Source: an uncultured Bacilli bacterium
Lineage (GTDB): Bacteria; Bacillota_I; Bacilli_A; RF39; UBA660
DNA: 48,473 bases
Direction of reading: 5' to 3'
Assembly: GCA_944358525.1 (NCBI GenBank)
Contig: CALVRI010000005.1
Span: forward strand, 1-48,473
Below, in pieces: positions 15,221-24,333 of this stretch (positions are counted from its first letter, which is position 1; each line of letters starts with the position of its first letter). Position numbers and translations under genes: made by a program. Below the pieces are notes generated by a model. That model was not told the DNA's origin and searched no databases. It saw only the letters and a program-made list of their open reading frames with translations.

Positions 15221-17512
15221 TTATACTTCTTGTTTTAAATTTTTAATATAAACTTCATTCTTACCATCGATAATCTTATCGATAACAATTGTTTCTATTT
15301 TATCCTTGATAATCTTATTAATCTTTCTAGCACCATATTCATCGTAATTAGATAAATTTAAAATTTCATTTTCTACCTCTCTAGAAACTTTAACTTTTAT
15401 CTTATCACTATATTTTTCCTTAAATTTTTTAAGATTCATTTTAATAATCTTTAAAATATCTTCTTCATTCAAAGAATTAAAACAAATAACCTTATCTACC
15501 CTATTCATAAATGGAATAGAAAAACTATCATTTAATCTAGATATTTTAGTATTCTTATTATTAAATCCCACATTTATCTCATGAAAACCAACATTAGAAG
15601 TCATAATAATAACCACATTATCAAACCTAACTATCTTACCTTTACTGTTTTTAATTTTACCCTCATCTAAGACTTGTAAGAATAAATTAATAATATTCGT
15701 ATGTGCTTTTTCAATCTCATCTAAAATAAGTACTGAATAAGGCTTATTCCTAATCTCTTCTAAAATATTTGTATTGTCATCATATCCAACATATCCAGGA
15801 GGTGAACCAATAATCTTACTTATACTATGTGCTTCTTTATACTCACTCATGTCTAATTTAATAATATTATTTGCTCCAACTAAATTTTCTCCAAATGTTC
15901 TCGCAAGTAAAGTTTTACCAACCCCAGATGGTCCACAAAACAAAAAAGAATAGCACTTATCATTAAAACCTAACTTAATTTTTTTAGCCACCTTAGCAAC
16001 TTCCTTAACAGCTTCATCTTGTCCAATAATATTTTTATTTAAAATCTTTTCAGTCTGTTTAATTAATTTAGTTTTCTCATTTAAAATCTCATAAATAGGA
16101 ATACCTGTTTTCATATTAATAACCTCAGCCACATCAAGTTTAGTAACCTTCCTACTATGAGTCTTATAAAGTGATAACTCCAAATTATTAATCTTATTCA
16201 TTAAATCAAATTCTTCATTCTTAAACGTACTAGCCTTATCAAAATCGTTATCCAAAATAGCTTTTTTCTTATTTTTAATAACTTCTTTTAACTTCTTATT
16301 GTAAAAACCATACTCCTTAAGTCCTTTACTTTCCTTCAAACTAACCTTAGCTGATACCTCATCTAATATATCGATAGACCTATCAGGTTCATTCCTATTA
16401 TAAATATACTTACTAGATAAATGAATAATTAAATCAATAATCTCTTCATCAATAATTACTTTGTGGTAACCTTCATATATATCCTTTAAATTCATTAAAA
16501 TATTTTTCACAGTTTCCTCACTAGGTGCCTCTATAATTACCCTTTGAAATCTTCTTTCTAAAGCACTATCTTTCTCAATATATTTTTTATACTCATCCGT
16601 AGTCGTCGCCCCAATACATCTAATTTTTCCTCTAGCTAAAGCCGGTTTAAATATATTAGAAGCATCAATTGCCCCTTCAGCCCCTCCTGCACCAACTAAA
16701 GTGTGAATTTCATCGATAAATAAAATAATATCATCATTTTCCTCAATCTCTTTTAATATCTTATTCATTCTCTCTTCAAACTCACCACGGTATTTAGTTC
16801 CCGCAACAGAAGATGCCATATCTAAACTAATAATCCTTTTATTACGTAAAGCAAGTGGTACCTCACCTCTCACTATCATATTAGCAAGCTCTTCGACAAT
16901 AGCTGTCTTCCCAACCCCAGCTTCACCTATTAATAATGGATTATTCTTACACCTTCTACAAAGTATCTCTAATACCCTCTTAATTTCCTCATCCCGGCCC
17001 GTTACAGGGTCCAAATTACCATTCATAGCCTTCTTATTTAAATCAGTTCCAATTTCATCTATAAGTAGCTTTTTATGACTTTTTTTATTAATTATCTTAT
17101 CTGTAAATTCACTATATAGCTCATCAATATCGATATCCATACCAATTAATATTCTAATAGCAACCCCTTCGCCTTCATCAAGTAAACTAGCAAATAAATG
17201 ATTAACTGTAACCACTCCATTATTATTTTCTTTTGCATCCAAAGTCGCATTTTCAATTATTCTTTTTAAAAGTGGTGTATATAAAAACCATTCACTATGT
17301 TTACTTCCCTTACCGATAATCTTAATAACTTCATCTTTAAATCTATTATAATCCAAATCAAATTCTTTTAATTTTTCACTAATCTCATTATCACCTTTAA
17401 GTATTGCAAGAAGTAGATGTTCCGATGAAACATAAGGATGATTTAACTCATACATTTCTTTTTTAGCATTAACTAAAACCTTTCTTGCTTCTTCTTCAAA
17501 GTTTCCAAACAT
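15221..17512 (-). CDS. clpC: ClpC-type AAA+ unfoldase
   Basis: Hexameric ATPase that unfolds proteins for ClpP. The 763 residues show a Clp N-domain (two repeats, about 1-145, [19 protein letters not shown]), a first AAA+ module with Walker A GEAGVGKT at 196-203 and Walker [16 protein letters not shown], a short UVR-like middle region ([23 protein letters not shown]), and a second AAA+ module with GPSGVGKT and [11 protein letters not shown]. An NVGFNN segment sits where ClpC carries its ClpP-docking loop, so partnership with ClpP is plausible. It is about 45 residues shorter than Bacillus ClpC, mainly between the second Walker region and the C-terminal domain. No ctsR, mcsA or mcsB gene is beside it, and I find no CtsR or CIRCE operator upstream. 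Confidence 0.9.
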   Translation of the reverse strand: MFGNFEEEARKVLVNAKKEMYELNHPYVSSEHLLLAILKGDNEISEKLKEFDLDYNRFKDEVIKIIGKGSKHSEWFLYTPLLKRIIENATLDAKENNNGVVTVNHLFASLLDEGEGVAIRILIGMDIDIDELYSEFTDKIINKKSHKKLLIDEIGTDLNKKAMNGNLDPVTGRDEEIKRVLEILCRRCKNNPLLIGEAGVGKTAIVEELANMIVRGEVPLALRNKRIISLDMASSVAGTKYRGEFEERMNKILKEIEENDDIILFIDEIHTLVGAGGAEGAIDASNIFKPALARGKIRCIGATTTDEYKKYIEKDSALERRFQRVIIEAPSEETVKNILMNLKDIYEGYHKVIIDEEIIDLIIHLSSKYIYNRNEPDRSIDILDEVSAKVSLKESKGLKEYGFYNKKLKEVIKNKKKAILDNDFDKASTFKNEEFDLMNKINNLELSLYKTHSRKVTKLDVAEVINMKTGIPIYEILNEKTKLIKQTEKILNKNIIGQDEAVKEVAKVAKKIKLGFNDKCYSFLFCGPSGVGKTLLARTFGENLVGANNIIKLDMSEYKEAHSISKIIGSPPGYVGYDDNTNILEEIRNKPYSVLILDEIEKAHTNIINLFLQVLDEGKIKNSKGKIVRFDNVVIIMTSNVGFHEINVGFNNKNTKISRLNDSFSIPFMNRVDKVICFNSLNEEDILKIIKMNLKKFKEKYSDKIKVKVSREVENEILNLSNYDEYGARKINKIIKDKIETIVIDKIIDGKNEVYIKNLKQEV

Positions 17513-17602
17513 TGTTTTAGCTCCTCTCTAATATATCCTATGTTTATATTGGTCATCTTTGAAAAAATTTATTCGGCAAATTTCACAAAATATTTTTACA
17601 CT

Positions 17603-17627
17603 ATAAAACGACCGAGAAGCGGTCGTT
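17603..17627 (-). terminator. Intrinsic terminator below the surface-protein remnant
   Basis: AACGACCG (17607-17614) and CGGTCGTT (17620-17627) form a GC-rich hairpin with a short T stretch on the minus strand. Confidence 0.6.
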
Positions 17628-17673
17628 ACAAAGGCTTTGCCTTTACTATTTTATTCTTGTTATTGTGTATTTA

Positions 17674-18400
17674 TCACACTATCGTGAATGGATCTTCTAA
17701 AGTTCCACTTCCATTCAAAGTAGTATTAGATTTTAAGAAGATTACTGGGCGGGGAGCATCATTGCCATCAGTAGAGGCATAATTGTAGTACACAGATGCG
17801 TTCGAACTATTCACAATACCGTGCCAAACCGGAGTAGCATTTCCACCAGACTCGCTAGAATAAGCATTGATTGTCCAGTAACTTAATGTACTTGCTGCTC
17901 CTTTATCTAACAAGTAATTACTATTACATGCATCAGAATCACTATTTGAAGTTGTAGCTGATGTACATAGTGGATTTGTACTTGCTCTTAATATATCTGA
18001 TACGTTGGCTAGTCCCACATTCCCTGTCCATTGGTACATTTTCTCTCCGACTATATTTTTCTCTATACTATCTACTTCGTCTCCACTTCGATTTAAAAAC
18101 TCTACTGCCATTTGATACAGTTACATCATACTGCATTGTATCTCCTGGGCTTGTTAATCTTGTACTAAAAGTTGCCGTTGTATCATCATGTGTCGGCTCT
18201 AATGCATTTGTTGGAGTTCCACTTATTACTTTACTTTGGATATTTGTTATTTTTACACTCCAATTACTTGTTACATTACTTGTTCCACTTATTTTTAATT
18301 GACTTTGAAAAGCCGCATATCCTACTCCCATTATTACTAATATCATGCATAAACCAGCAATAATATAGTTCCTTTGTCTACTATTTAATCTTCTTCTCAT
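17674..18400 (-). pseudogene. Decayed surface/exported protein gene, N- and C-terminal parts joined out of frame
   Basis: Two overlapping minus-strand frames look like one broken gene. The first (18400 to 18068) begins MRRRLNSRQRN, a membrane segment IIAGLCMILVIMGVGYAAF, and a beta-rich start, NVTSNWSVKITNIQSKVISG...DDTTATFSTRLTSPGDTMQYDVTVSN, resembling CalY/TasA-like exported proteins; it then runs into GSRVFKSKWRRSR and stops. The second (to 17674) is a typical ending of larger secreted proteins of such bacteria: MYQWTGNVGLANVSDILRAST...GKGAAS-like Ser/Asn-rich sequence and APRPVIFLKSNTTLNGSGTLEDPFTIV. The join is near 18085-18110. An internal deletion that also shifted the frame explains both parts. 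The stretch looks richer in G and C than its neighbours. Function is presumably lost. Confidence 0.65.
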
Positions 18401-18490
18401 TTAAATTCCTCCTACTTTTACTTTACATAACCACTTTATCAAAAAAACAAGTAATATTTTCAATAAATCATTTTTTTGACAAAAATTTAC

Positions 18491-18515
18491 AAAAAAAGAA
18501 AATCTAAATTTTCTT
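18491..18515 (-). terminator. Intrinsic terminator of the 505-residue membrane protein gene
   Basis: AAGAAAAT (18496-18503) and ATTTTCTT (18508-18515) form a hairpin followed on the minus strand by a run of Ts. Confidence 0.75.
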
Positions 18516-20021
18516 ATATAATTTAGACTTTCTTAAAGACCTCATCATCATATCAAAATTAGGTATTTGTAGGTTATCTACAGCCATATCATTATCATCT
18601 TCTATAACTTGTAAATTAACCCCTATCATAAGTTTATATTTAATAACTGTATCTAATGTTGATTGAATATCTAAAATATTTAAATTATCCACTAAATCAG
18701 TAGATTCATCACTCTTCATCTCTCTAACCAGTTTTGGTCTTTCAACTTCACTTATAACTTTAATAGGACTATCACTTAAAGGTTCTATCTCATGCTTTAA
18801 CAAATCAGGTTTATCTTCAATTTTAGTCTTTTGATTAACTTCTTTAACACCTTTAATAAACTTATTTGCAAAGTGAGCAACATTACTTGAAGTTTCTTTA
18901 ATTTCATCTTTTCTATTCAAAATATTATCAAACGAAACTTTTGCACCATCTTCCATCGGCTTAAATAAATCCGGCTTTTCTTTTACCATAGAAGATATAG
19001 GTTCACTTTTCTCCTTAGGTAATAACACCCCTTTATCCTTATTCTTGCGTTTTTTCTTTAATGATCTATCTTCTAAATTATTCTTCGCATTTTTAATAGC
19101 CTTACCCATATCTCCAATTTTTTCTTTTAAAAAAGGTTTAGGCTCATCACTAATTATTAAAGTATTCTCTTTAATCGGTTTATTAACAGTTGTATCCTCT
19201 AAAATAGTAGGTCCAAACATTTTTTCAAATTCATTATTATATTTTTCCTCTGAAACATTAAGTGTTACTGACTCTAACTTATCCACATCAAACTTAAATG
19301 GTTTTAACTTTGGCTTACTAGTATTACTTTTATCAGCAATATTGATATAACCAACCTTAGTATTATCAATCTTAATATTTTTAATTAACCCAAGTGTATT
19401 TTTAGTCTTAGTTTTCTCAAGTGTAGTAATTTGTTCTTTAATCTCTTCTGCAAGCGGTGTACTTTTCTTATCTAAAATATCTGTAACCTTATTAATTCCA
19501 TTAATAATTAATATTGATATCACCTGTAATGCAAATGTTCCAATTAATAGCTGCATAAGTGTTAAAACATCATTATTAGAATAAAGTGCATTATCTGCAT
19601 ATATATTGATATTTTTAGACCTAACTATAGTCAATATTAATACAAATAACATTTGTATAATAGCAAAACCGGTAATATTAATAATCTTATTAATCTTAAA
19701 CATTTTCTTACTGAAAAAACTAATTAATGCAATTGCTGAACAAAGAACAACAACAACAAATAAAGTAATAAAATTAGGAAAATAAAGAGTCATAAATAAA
19801 CCATTCATTAAATTATCAAAAAGTTCAAATATTACTTCTCCACCAATATATAAAACAAACACAATAACTAACAAATAAACAAACACAAAAGCCTTTTTAC
19901 CATGTTTTTTTTGCAAAAGAAATATAATTGCTGGAACCAAAAGGATAATAATAAAAAGGGGGTGCTCAAAAATATTATCAAAAAGTACTTTAAACTTATC
20001 TATAAGTGATAACTGTTCCAA
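18504..20021 (-). CDS. Membrane protein with a long charged cytoplasmic tail, unknown function
   Basis: I do not recognise this 505-residue protein. The N-terminal third holds five likely membrane segments: about 17-34 (LFIIILLVPAIIFLL), 45-63 (FVFVYLLVIVFVLYIGG), 80-104 (NFITLFVVVVLCSAIALISFF), 113-133 (ITGFAIIQMLFVLILTIV) and 155-175 (LMQLLIGTFALQVISILII). Positions about 180-505 are hydrophilic, rich in Lys, Glu and Asp, and probably disordered, with short repeated patterns such as KPFLKEKIGDMGKAIKNAK and EKPDLFKPMEDG. The last 60 residues look more ordered (LVDNLNILDIQSTLDTVIKYKLMIGVNLQVIEDD). It follows the MurJ/SpoVB-like flippase gene by 35 bases and probably shares its transcript, which suggests an envelope role, but this is inference only. 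Confidence 0.7.
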   Translation of the reverse strand: MEQLSLIDKFKVLFDNIFEHPLFIIILLVPAIIFLLQKKHGKKAFVFVYLLVIVFVLYIGGEVIFELFDNLMNGLFMTLYFPNFITLFVVVVLCSAIALISFFSKKMFKINKIINITGFAIIQMLFVLILTIVRSKNINIYADNALYSNNDVLTLMQLLIGTFALQVISILIINGINKVTDILDKKSTPLAEEIKEQITTLEKTKTKNTLGLIKNIKIDNTKVGYINIADKSNTSKPKLKPFKFDVDKLESVTLNVSEEKYNNEFEKMFGPTILEDTTVNKPIKENTLIISDEPKPFLKEKIGDMGKAIKNAKNNLEDRSLKKKRKNKDKGVLLPKEKSEPISSMVKEKPDLFKPMEDGAKVSFDNILNRKDEIKETSSNVAHFANKFIKGVKEVNQKTKIEDKPDLLKHEIEPLSDSPIKVISEVERPKLVREMKSDESTDLVDNLNILDIQSTLDTVIKYKLMIGVNLQVIEDDNDMAVDNLQIPNFDMMMRSLRKSKLYKKI

Positions 20022-20056
20022 ACTCCCACCTCATTTCTATAAACATTTTACCATAT

Positions 20057-21709
20057 TTATACATTTTTTTTAATTCTTTTTAAACCTTTAAATTTAGAAA
20101 TTATCTTCTCTACAAAATCCTTTCCCACTATTTCAGAAATGGTATTAGATTTATATGCAACAAAGAAATAAATAATCACTCCAATAACCCCATATAAAAT
20201 AATATACAAAATTGAACCCATTCTTGATATCGAAAAACTTGGTATAAACAAATTCAAAATTGATAAACCTAAAACCATAATTAATGTACATAATAAAACT
20301 TTAATTAAAGTTCTAGCAGCTTTTAAATAACTAATATTAGTCTGTTTCTTAACTTTATAAAGTAAATAAATTGAAGCTGTAGTATCAATAAGTATATTTA
20401 AACTAATTGTCGCATAATATGACTCTAAACCAAGTACATGAAATAAATGCATAAACGGTACATTAAGCAATATTTTAAGTATCAAAGACCCACCTAAAGC
20501 CGTAATGGTAGCTTTAGTATTATTCATTGTCTGATTAGTATTTACCATAACAGAACAAATAGAAAGTGGTATTTGTGATAATATTAATAATTTAAATATA
20601 GAACTATTAAGTTCATCATAACCATAAAATACTGTCCAAACAGCTGATGACATAAAACTAATACCAACAGAAAGCGGTATTGTTACCAAAAATAAAGTCT
20701 GTAATGCTTGTGTAATCTTTCCGTTTACTTCCTTAGTATTTCGAACTGCCCAGGCAGAAGCAATTGTCGGAATTAAACTCGTAATAATACCAGTTGAAAT
20801 AGACATAACTATCATATTAAGTTTAGAACCCCATGTTTGAATAACACTAACTACATTTTCACTAATAGCCGTTGTATAACCCAAACCAACTAATCCTTTA
20901 ACAACTGTAAATACATCAACCATTACATAAATAGATTGTAAAAGTGAAATAATAACAAAAGGCATTGCATAAAAAATAATTTTTTTTACTAAATCTTTAT
21001 TAGTAATTTTCCTTTCATTTAAAGTTGCTTTTTCATTACGTTTTAAATCCTTACTTTTTTTTATTTTCATAAATACATAAAAATAAGCAACCAAAGCTCC
21101 AACTGTGGCTCCAAAAACAGCAACCCCTACAGCTGTATTTAAAGATAAATGAAAAACTTTTAAAGTTAAAAAACTACCAGCTAAAATAACAATAACCCGA
21201 GCTAACTGTTCTAAAATATCAGCCACCGAAGACACCTGCATAATCTTATGTCCTTGTAAATATCCCTTCGAAACACTTAAAAATGGAACAACCAAAACAG
21301 CTGTTGAAATTACTCTAATAACCATTGTAACATCTTCTACAGTATTTCCTCCTTCTACACCACCAATAATCATATTAGCTAAAGTAGGTGCAAAAATAAA
21401 TAACACTAAAAAAGAAATAACACATAAAATAGAAATAACTTTTAAACCTATCTTAAAAACTCTTTCCTTAGTACTATAAAATTTCATTTCATTATATTCA
21501 CTAACCACTTTACTCATAGCTACTGGAATACCAGATGTCGCTAAATTTAAAAACACATTATAAATGGAATAAGCGTAACTATATAAAGCTCCACCTTGTG
21601 TTCCAATAATTGCATAAAATGGAATAACATATACAAGACCAATAACTTTACAAATAACAATTCCTAACACAGAAATTGCAGCTCCCGCCAAAAAGCCAGA
21701 TCTTTTCAT
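20057..21709 (-). CDS. MurJ/SpoVB-type lipid-linked precursor flippase
   Basis: Polytopic MOP-superfamily protein of 550 residues with about 14 membrane segments. The opening MKRSGFLAGAAISVLGIVICKVIGLVYVIPFYAIIGTQGGALYSYAYSIYNVFLNLATSGIPVAMSKVVSEYN is characteristic of the SpoVB/MurJ group, which flip lipid II or related undecaprenyl-linked sugars. Segments such as VSKGYLQGHKIMQVSSVADILEQLARVIVI and the Asn/Gln-lined NTNQTMNNTKATITALGG follow the family pattern. Whether it is the housekeeping flippase or a sporulation paralogue cannot be decided here. The ribosome site (AGGTAGGTG) overlaps the stop codon of a small Cse60-like gene immediately upstream, so the two are one operon. Confidence 0.88.
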   Translation of the reverse strand: MKRSGFLAGAAISVLGIVICKVIGLVYVIPFYAIIGTQGGALYSYAYSIYNVFLNLATSGIPVAMSKVVSEYNEMKFYSTKERVFKIGLKVISILCVISFLVLFIFAPTLANMIIGGVEGGNTVEDVTMVIRVISTAVLVVPFLSVSKGYLQGHKIMQVSSVADILEQLARVIVILAGSFLTLKVFHLSLNTAVGVAVFGATVGALVAYFYVFMKIKKSKDLKRNEKATLNERKITNKDLVKKIIFYAMPFVIISLLQSIYVMVDVFTVVKGLVGLGYTTAISENVVSVIQTWGSKLNMIVMSISTGIITSLIPTIASAWAVRNTKEVNGKITQALQTLFLVTIPLSVGISFMSSAVWTVFYGYDELNSSIFKLLILSQIPLSICSVMVNTNQTMNNTKATITALGGSLILKILLNVPFMHLFHVLGLESYYATISLNILIDTTASIYLLYKVKKQTNISYLKAARTLIKVLLCTLIMVLGLSILNLFIPSFSISRMGSILYIILYGVIGVIIYFFVAYKSNTISEIVGKDFVEKIISKFKGLKRIKKNV

Positions 21710-21717
21710 AACAACAC

Positions 21718-21885
21718 CTACCTATAAACAACTAAAGCCGAAAAACAATATATTTGTTCTTCGGATACTGCTACAGCAGTTGAAAATTTTATATCAATTA
21801 TTTCAGGATCTTCATTCAAAATAAAATTATTAATTGATTCTTCTAAATCTTTTTCATGACTTTCATCAAAAACTTTTACTTTCAT
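21718..21885 (-). CDS. cse60: Cse60-like small sporulation-associated protein
   Basis: A small open frame of 55 codons, read by hand from the complement: it starts MKVKVFDESHEKDLEESINN and ends SEEQIYCFSALVVYR, with TAG at 21718-21720. The opening KVKVFDESHEKDLE, the central IIDIKFSTAV and the EEQIYCFSA ending match my memory of Bacillus Cse60, a small protein expressed in the sporulating mother cell under sigma-E. Its biochemical role is not known to me. A GGTGATATA ribosome site precedes the ATG at 21883-21885. The murJ/spoVB-like gene starts eight bases after its stop, so the two are cotranscribed. The pairing with a SpoVB-type flippase is suggestive of a sporulation link. Confidence 0.8.
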   Translation of the reverse strand: MKVKVFDESHEKDLEESINNFILNEDPEIIDIKFSTAVAVSEEQIYCFSALVVYR

Positions 21886-21934
21886 ATTATATCACCATTT
21901 AGAATATAACAAAAGTTTTGATATCAAAATGTCA

Positions 21935-21955
21935 AAAAAAGGAGAGTTTATCTCC
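21935..21955 (-). terminator. Intrinsic terminator of the M23 peptidase gene
   Basis: GGAG and CTCC around ATAAA form a short hairpin followed by seven Ts on the minus strand, adjoining the stop codon at 21956. Confidence 0.65.
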
Positions 21956-23167
21956 TTATCTATTACCATAATATGACGTAAAATAAACTCCTTTTGATGG
22001 AATATTTTTAATATAATTGTTTGGATTCTGTCTTCCACTATTTGTAGTATGTAATCCATTAAATACATTCAAATGAACATGAACACCAAAAGCACACTCA
22101 TCTTCACGATTAAGGCCACCCATAGAGCCTAATTTAGTATCTGGATAAACAACTTGATTTTTCTTAACATTAACGCTTGTCATATGCCAATAAGAAGTCG
22201 TATAACCAAGTCCATTATGATAAACATAAACAATATGATTACCACACTGTCTATTTTTAGAAGGATATCTTATTGCAACAACAGTTCCAGAAGCCACCGG
22301 ATAAACAGGATCACCATAATTACTATTAGAAAAATCTACACCAGTATGAAAATCTTCTAAAGAACCATTACCATCCAAATCACGATAACCATAAGCACTA
22401 GACACTCTACCTTTAGCAATCGGCATATATGTATTACCAGTAACTACTATTCCTCCTGGTCTTGAATTATCAAGTTTTCTTTGACATTGAGTAAGTGTTT
22501 CATCATCATCACAGCCAAGTGACTTTAAATTATTAATCATACTAATAGTTACTTTATATTCCTCATCTTTATCAAGCATACCCTCAGTTATATTTTCAAT
22601 TTCTTTATTAAGTCTAGCTTCTAAGACCGCAAGTTGTTGTTGTTTTGTATTAAGTTCTTGTTGTTTAGTGCTTAACTCTGATTTTTTATTATCTAATTCT
22701 TTAACATCGTTATTATATTCTTCAATAAGTTTTTCATTGTAATCTCCAAGTTGTTCAGCAACAGAAATTCTATATATAAAATCAGTAAAATCAGTTGCTC
22801 CAAAAATATATTCCAAATAATTAGAATCACCATTAGTAACCTGAACAAAACTCATAATCTCTTTCATCTGTTCATCTTTTTTATCAATATCCTTTTGAAT
22901 TTGTTCAATCTGATTAGAAATAGATTCTAATTGATTTTCTATACTAGAAATCTCACTCTCTACTTGTTTTTTTTGTTTTTGCGCTTGATTCCTTTCAGCT
23001 TCAGTAAGCTCTTTTTCCGCTTTAGCCGCATTATAAGCTTTTCTATTTGCTTCTGCTTCAGCTTTTAACTGTCCTAATGTCTTTTCTGCTGCCGCATAAC
23101 TTGTTGGTAAAGACATACTAAATAACACAACACCTATTAAAAGTATACTAAATAATTTTATCTTCAT
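21956..23167 (-). CDS. Secreted PcsB-like protein: coiled coil plus M23 peptidase domain
   Basis: Peptidoglycan hydrolase or hydrolase activator of 403 residues. A Sec signal peptide (MKIKLFSILLIGVVLFSMSLPTSYAAA, about 1-26) is followed by a long coiled coil to about residue 215, rich in Gln, Glu and Lys (NQAQKQKKQVESEISSIENQLESISNQIEQIQKDIDKK). The C-terminal M23 (LytM) domain at about 250-385 has the zinc-site patterns DFHTGVDFS and GVHVHLNVF, so the metal ligands appear intact. Coiled-coil plus M23 proteins of this type commonly work with FtsEX at division, but no ftsEX lies in the window. It is placed upstream of, and in the same direction as, the flippase operon, with a metallopeptidase gene 13 bases before it. 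Confidence 0.9.
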   Translation of the reverse strand: MKIKLFSILLIGVVLFSMSLPTSYAAAEKTLGQLKAEAEANRKAYNAAKAEKELTEAERNQAQKQKKQVESEISSIENQLESISNQIEQIQKDIDKKDEQMKEIMSFVQVTNGDSNYLEYIFGATDFTDFIYRISVAEQLGDYNEKLIEEYNNDVKELDNKKSELSTKQQELNTKQQQLAVLEARLNKEIENITEGMLDKDEEYKVTISMINNLKSLGCDDDETLTQCQRKLDNSRPGGIVVTGNTYMPIAKGRVSSAYGYRDLDGNGSLEDFHTGVDFSNSNYGDPVYPVASGTVVAIRYPSKNRQCGNHIVYVYHNGLGYTTSYWHMTSVNVKKNQVVYPDTKLGSMGGLNREDECAFGVHVHLNVFNGLHTTNSGRQNPNNYIKNIPSKGVYFTSYYGNR

Positions 23168-23180
23168 ATATCAAACCACC

Positions 23181-23825
23181 TCATTCTTTTAAAATTGCCA
23201 CAGATTTTTTATAATCGGGCATATGTAACCTTACCGTTTCCCAAAATTCTCTAGAATGATCAAAGTGTACAAAATGTGAAAGTTCATGAATAATTACATA
23301 GTCAATTTCGTGTAATGAATACTTAATTAACTTGGAATTCAAAGTAACTGAATTATCTCTTTTATTACAAACACCCCATCTTGTCTTCATACTTCTGATT
23401 TTAAGCTTAGGGAAAGGAATATCTTCATCAAACAAATTATAATTATATTCTAACCTTTCTGTAAAAACCCTTTTTGTTTCCTTTTTTAACCATTTTTCTA
23501 AAGTCTTTGCATCTTTAACAAAAATCTTGCCATCACTAACATCCGTATTTTCAAATGGTACTAATATTATATCATATTTTTCACCAAGATAATAAAAAAG
23601 GTCTTCTTTTTCCAACTTTTTCCTAGTTCTTGACAATGCATTGCGTAAAAATTCCTTTTCATTATCGAGTATTGTTTTAATCTCCCTTTTACTGGTCAAA
23701 TAATTTGTTGTAACATAAATAGTTAAATCATCTTTTATTTTTATGTAAGTATTTTTATTATTTTTTTTAACAATCAACACTTTATAAGTATATCCATCTA
23801 ATTTATAATCAAATGTTATTTCCAT
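23181..23825 (-). CDS. YgjP-like (M48/DUF45) metallopeptidase-domain protein
   Basis: Predicted zinc metallopeptidase of the YgjP/SprT-like group. An N-terminal beta-rich part (MEITFDYKLDGYTYKVLIVKKNNKN) is followed by the conserved core: RSMKTRWGVCNKRDNSVTLNSKLIKY and the zinc motif VIIHELSHFVHFDHSREFWETV (HExxH plus a downstream His). Length, 214 residues, is normal. I choose the ATG at 23823-23825, preceded by GGTGGTAAG. An in-frame start 11 codons earlier has no clear ribosome site. The stop codon is TGA, which supports the standard genetic code. It lies 13 bases before the M23 gene and is probably cotranscribed. Its substrate is unknown. Confidence 0.85.
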   Translation of the reverse strand: MEITFDYKLDGYTYKVLIVKKNNKNTYIKIKDDLTIYVTTNYLTSKREIKTILDNEKEFLRNALSRTRKKLEKEDLFYYLGEKYDIILVPFENTDVSDGKIFVKDAKTLEKWLKKETKRVFTERLEYNYNLFDEDIPFPKLKIRSMKTRWGVCNKRDNSVTLNSKLIKYSLHEIDYVIIHELSHFVHFDHSREFWETVRLHMPDYKKSVAILKE

Positions 23826-23865
23826 CTTACCACCATATACAATTCTACCACAAAACATATGAAAA

Positions 23866-23884
23866 GAAAAAGGCTAAGCCTTTT
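23866..23884 (-). terminator. Intrinsic terminator of mscL
   Basis: AAAAGGCT (23868-23875) and AGCCTTTT (23877-23884) give a tight hairpin followed on the minus strand by TTTTCTTTTC. It includes the mscL stop codon (TAG). Confidence 0.7.
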
Positions 23885-24272
23885 CATCTAACATAGATGT
23901 ACAATGTGAACATCTAGTAGCATTTATATCAATTTCACTAAAACAATAAGGACATTTTTTAGTTGTTAGCTTTTCTTTCTCTTTACTTCCTAAATGTTTA
24001 AGTTTATTAAGAGCCTTCACTATACAAAATAGTACAAATGCCATAATAAAGAAATTTATTAAAGCAGTTGCAAAAGCCGAAACAAATCCTGCCACATCCT
24101 GTGCATTATAGCGCGCTCCACCAGTCACAACATTTAAAATTGGATTAATCAAATTATCTGTAAGTGAAGTTACAATTCCAGAAAAAGCCGTACCAATAAC
24201 CACACCGACAGCCATATCTACCATATTACCTTTTAAAGCAAAAGTTTTAAATTCATCAATAAATTTTTTCAT
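23874..24272 (-). CDS. mscL: Large-conductance mechanosensitive channel with a C-terminal zinc ribbon
   Basis: Stretch-activated pore that releases solutes during osmotic down-shock. The N-terminal helix and first membrane segment are classic MscL: MKKFIDEFKTFALKGNMVDMAVGVVIGTAFSGIVTSL (about 1-37). The second membrane segment, ALINFFIMAFVLFCIVKAL, is at about 70-88. Instead of the usual short amphipathic C-terminal bundle, the protein ends in a four-cysteine ribbon, CPYCFSEIDINATRCSHCTS (about 108-127). I start at the ATG at 24270-24272. An upstream in-frame ATG overlaps a TGATATAAT promoter (-10 at 24295-24300) and would not be on the transcript. The predicted protein has 132 residues. The ribbon may add cytoplasmic assembly or sensing. 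Confidence 0.9.
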   Translation of the reverse strand: MKKFIDEFKTFALKGNMVDMAVGVVIGTAFSGIVTSLTDNLINPILNVVTGGARYNAQDVAGFVSAFATALINFFIMAFVLFCIVKALNKLKHLGSKEKEKLTTKKCPYCFSEIDINATRCSHCTSMLDEKA

Positions 24273-24294
24273 AAAACCAACTTCTTTCAAAAAC

Positions 24295-24303
24295 ATTATA
24301 TCA
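24295..24303 (-). promoter_or_regulatory. Extended -10 promoter of mscL
   Basis: The minus strand reads TGATATAAT (24295-24303). The predicted start near 24289 leaves a leader of about 16 bases before the chosen ATG. No convincing -35. Confidence 0.5.
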
Positions 24304-24309
24304 CAAAAT

Positions 24310-24333
24310 AAAAACTACTCGAAAGTAGTTTTT
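24310..24333 (-). terminator. Intrinsic terminator of the YfcC-like gene
   Basis: AAAAACTACT (24310-24319) and AGTAGTTTTT (24324-24333) form a 10-bp hairpin next to the stop codon at 24332, with a T-rich tail on the minus strand. Confidence 0.75.

Noticed and set aside
17540..17782. Plus-strand open frame of 80 codons upstream of clpC
   Set aside because: It crosses a minus-strand terminator hairpin and the 3' end of the surface-protein remnant and has no ribosome site or recognisable sequence.
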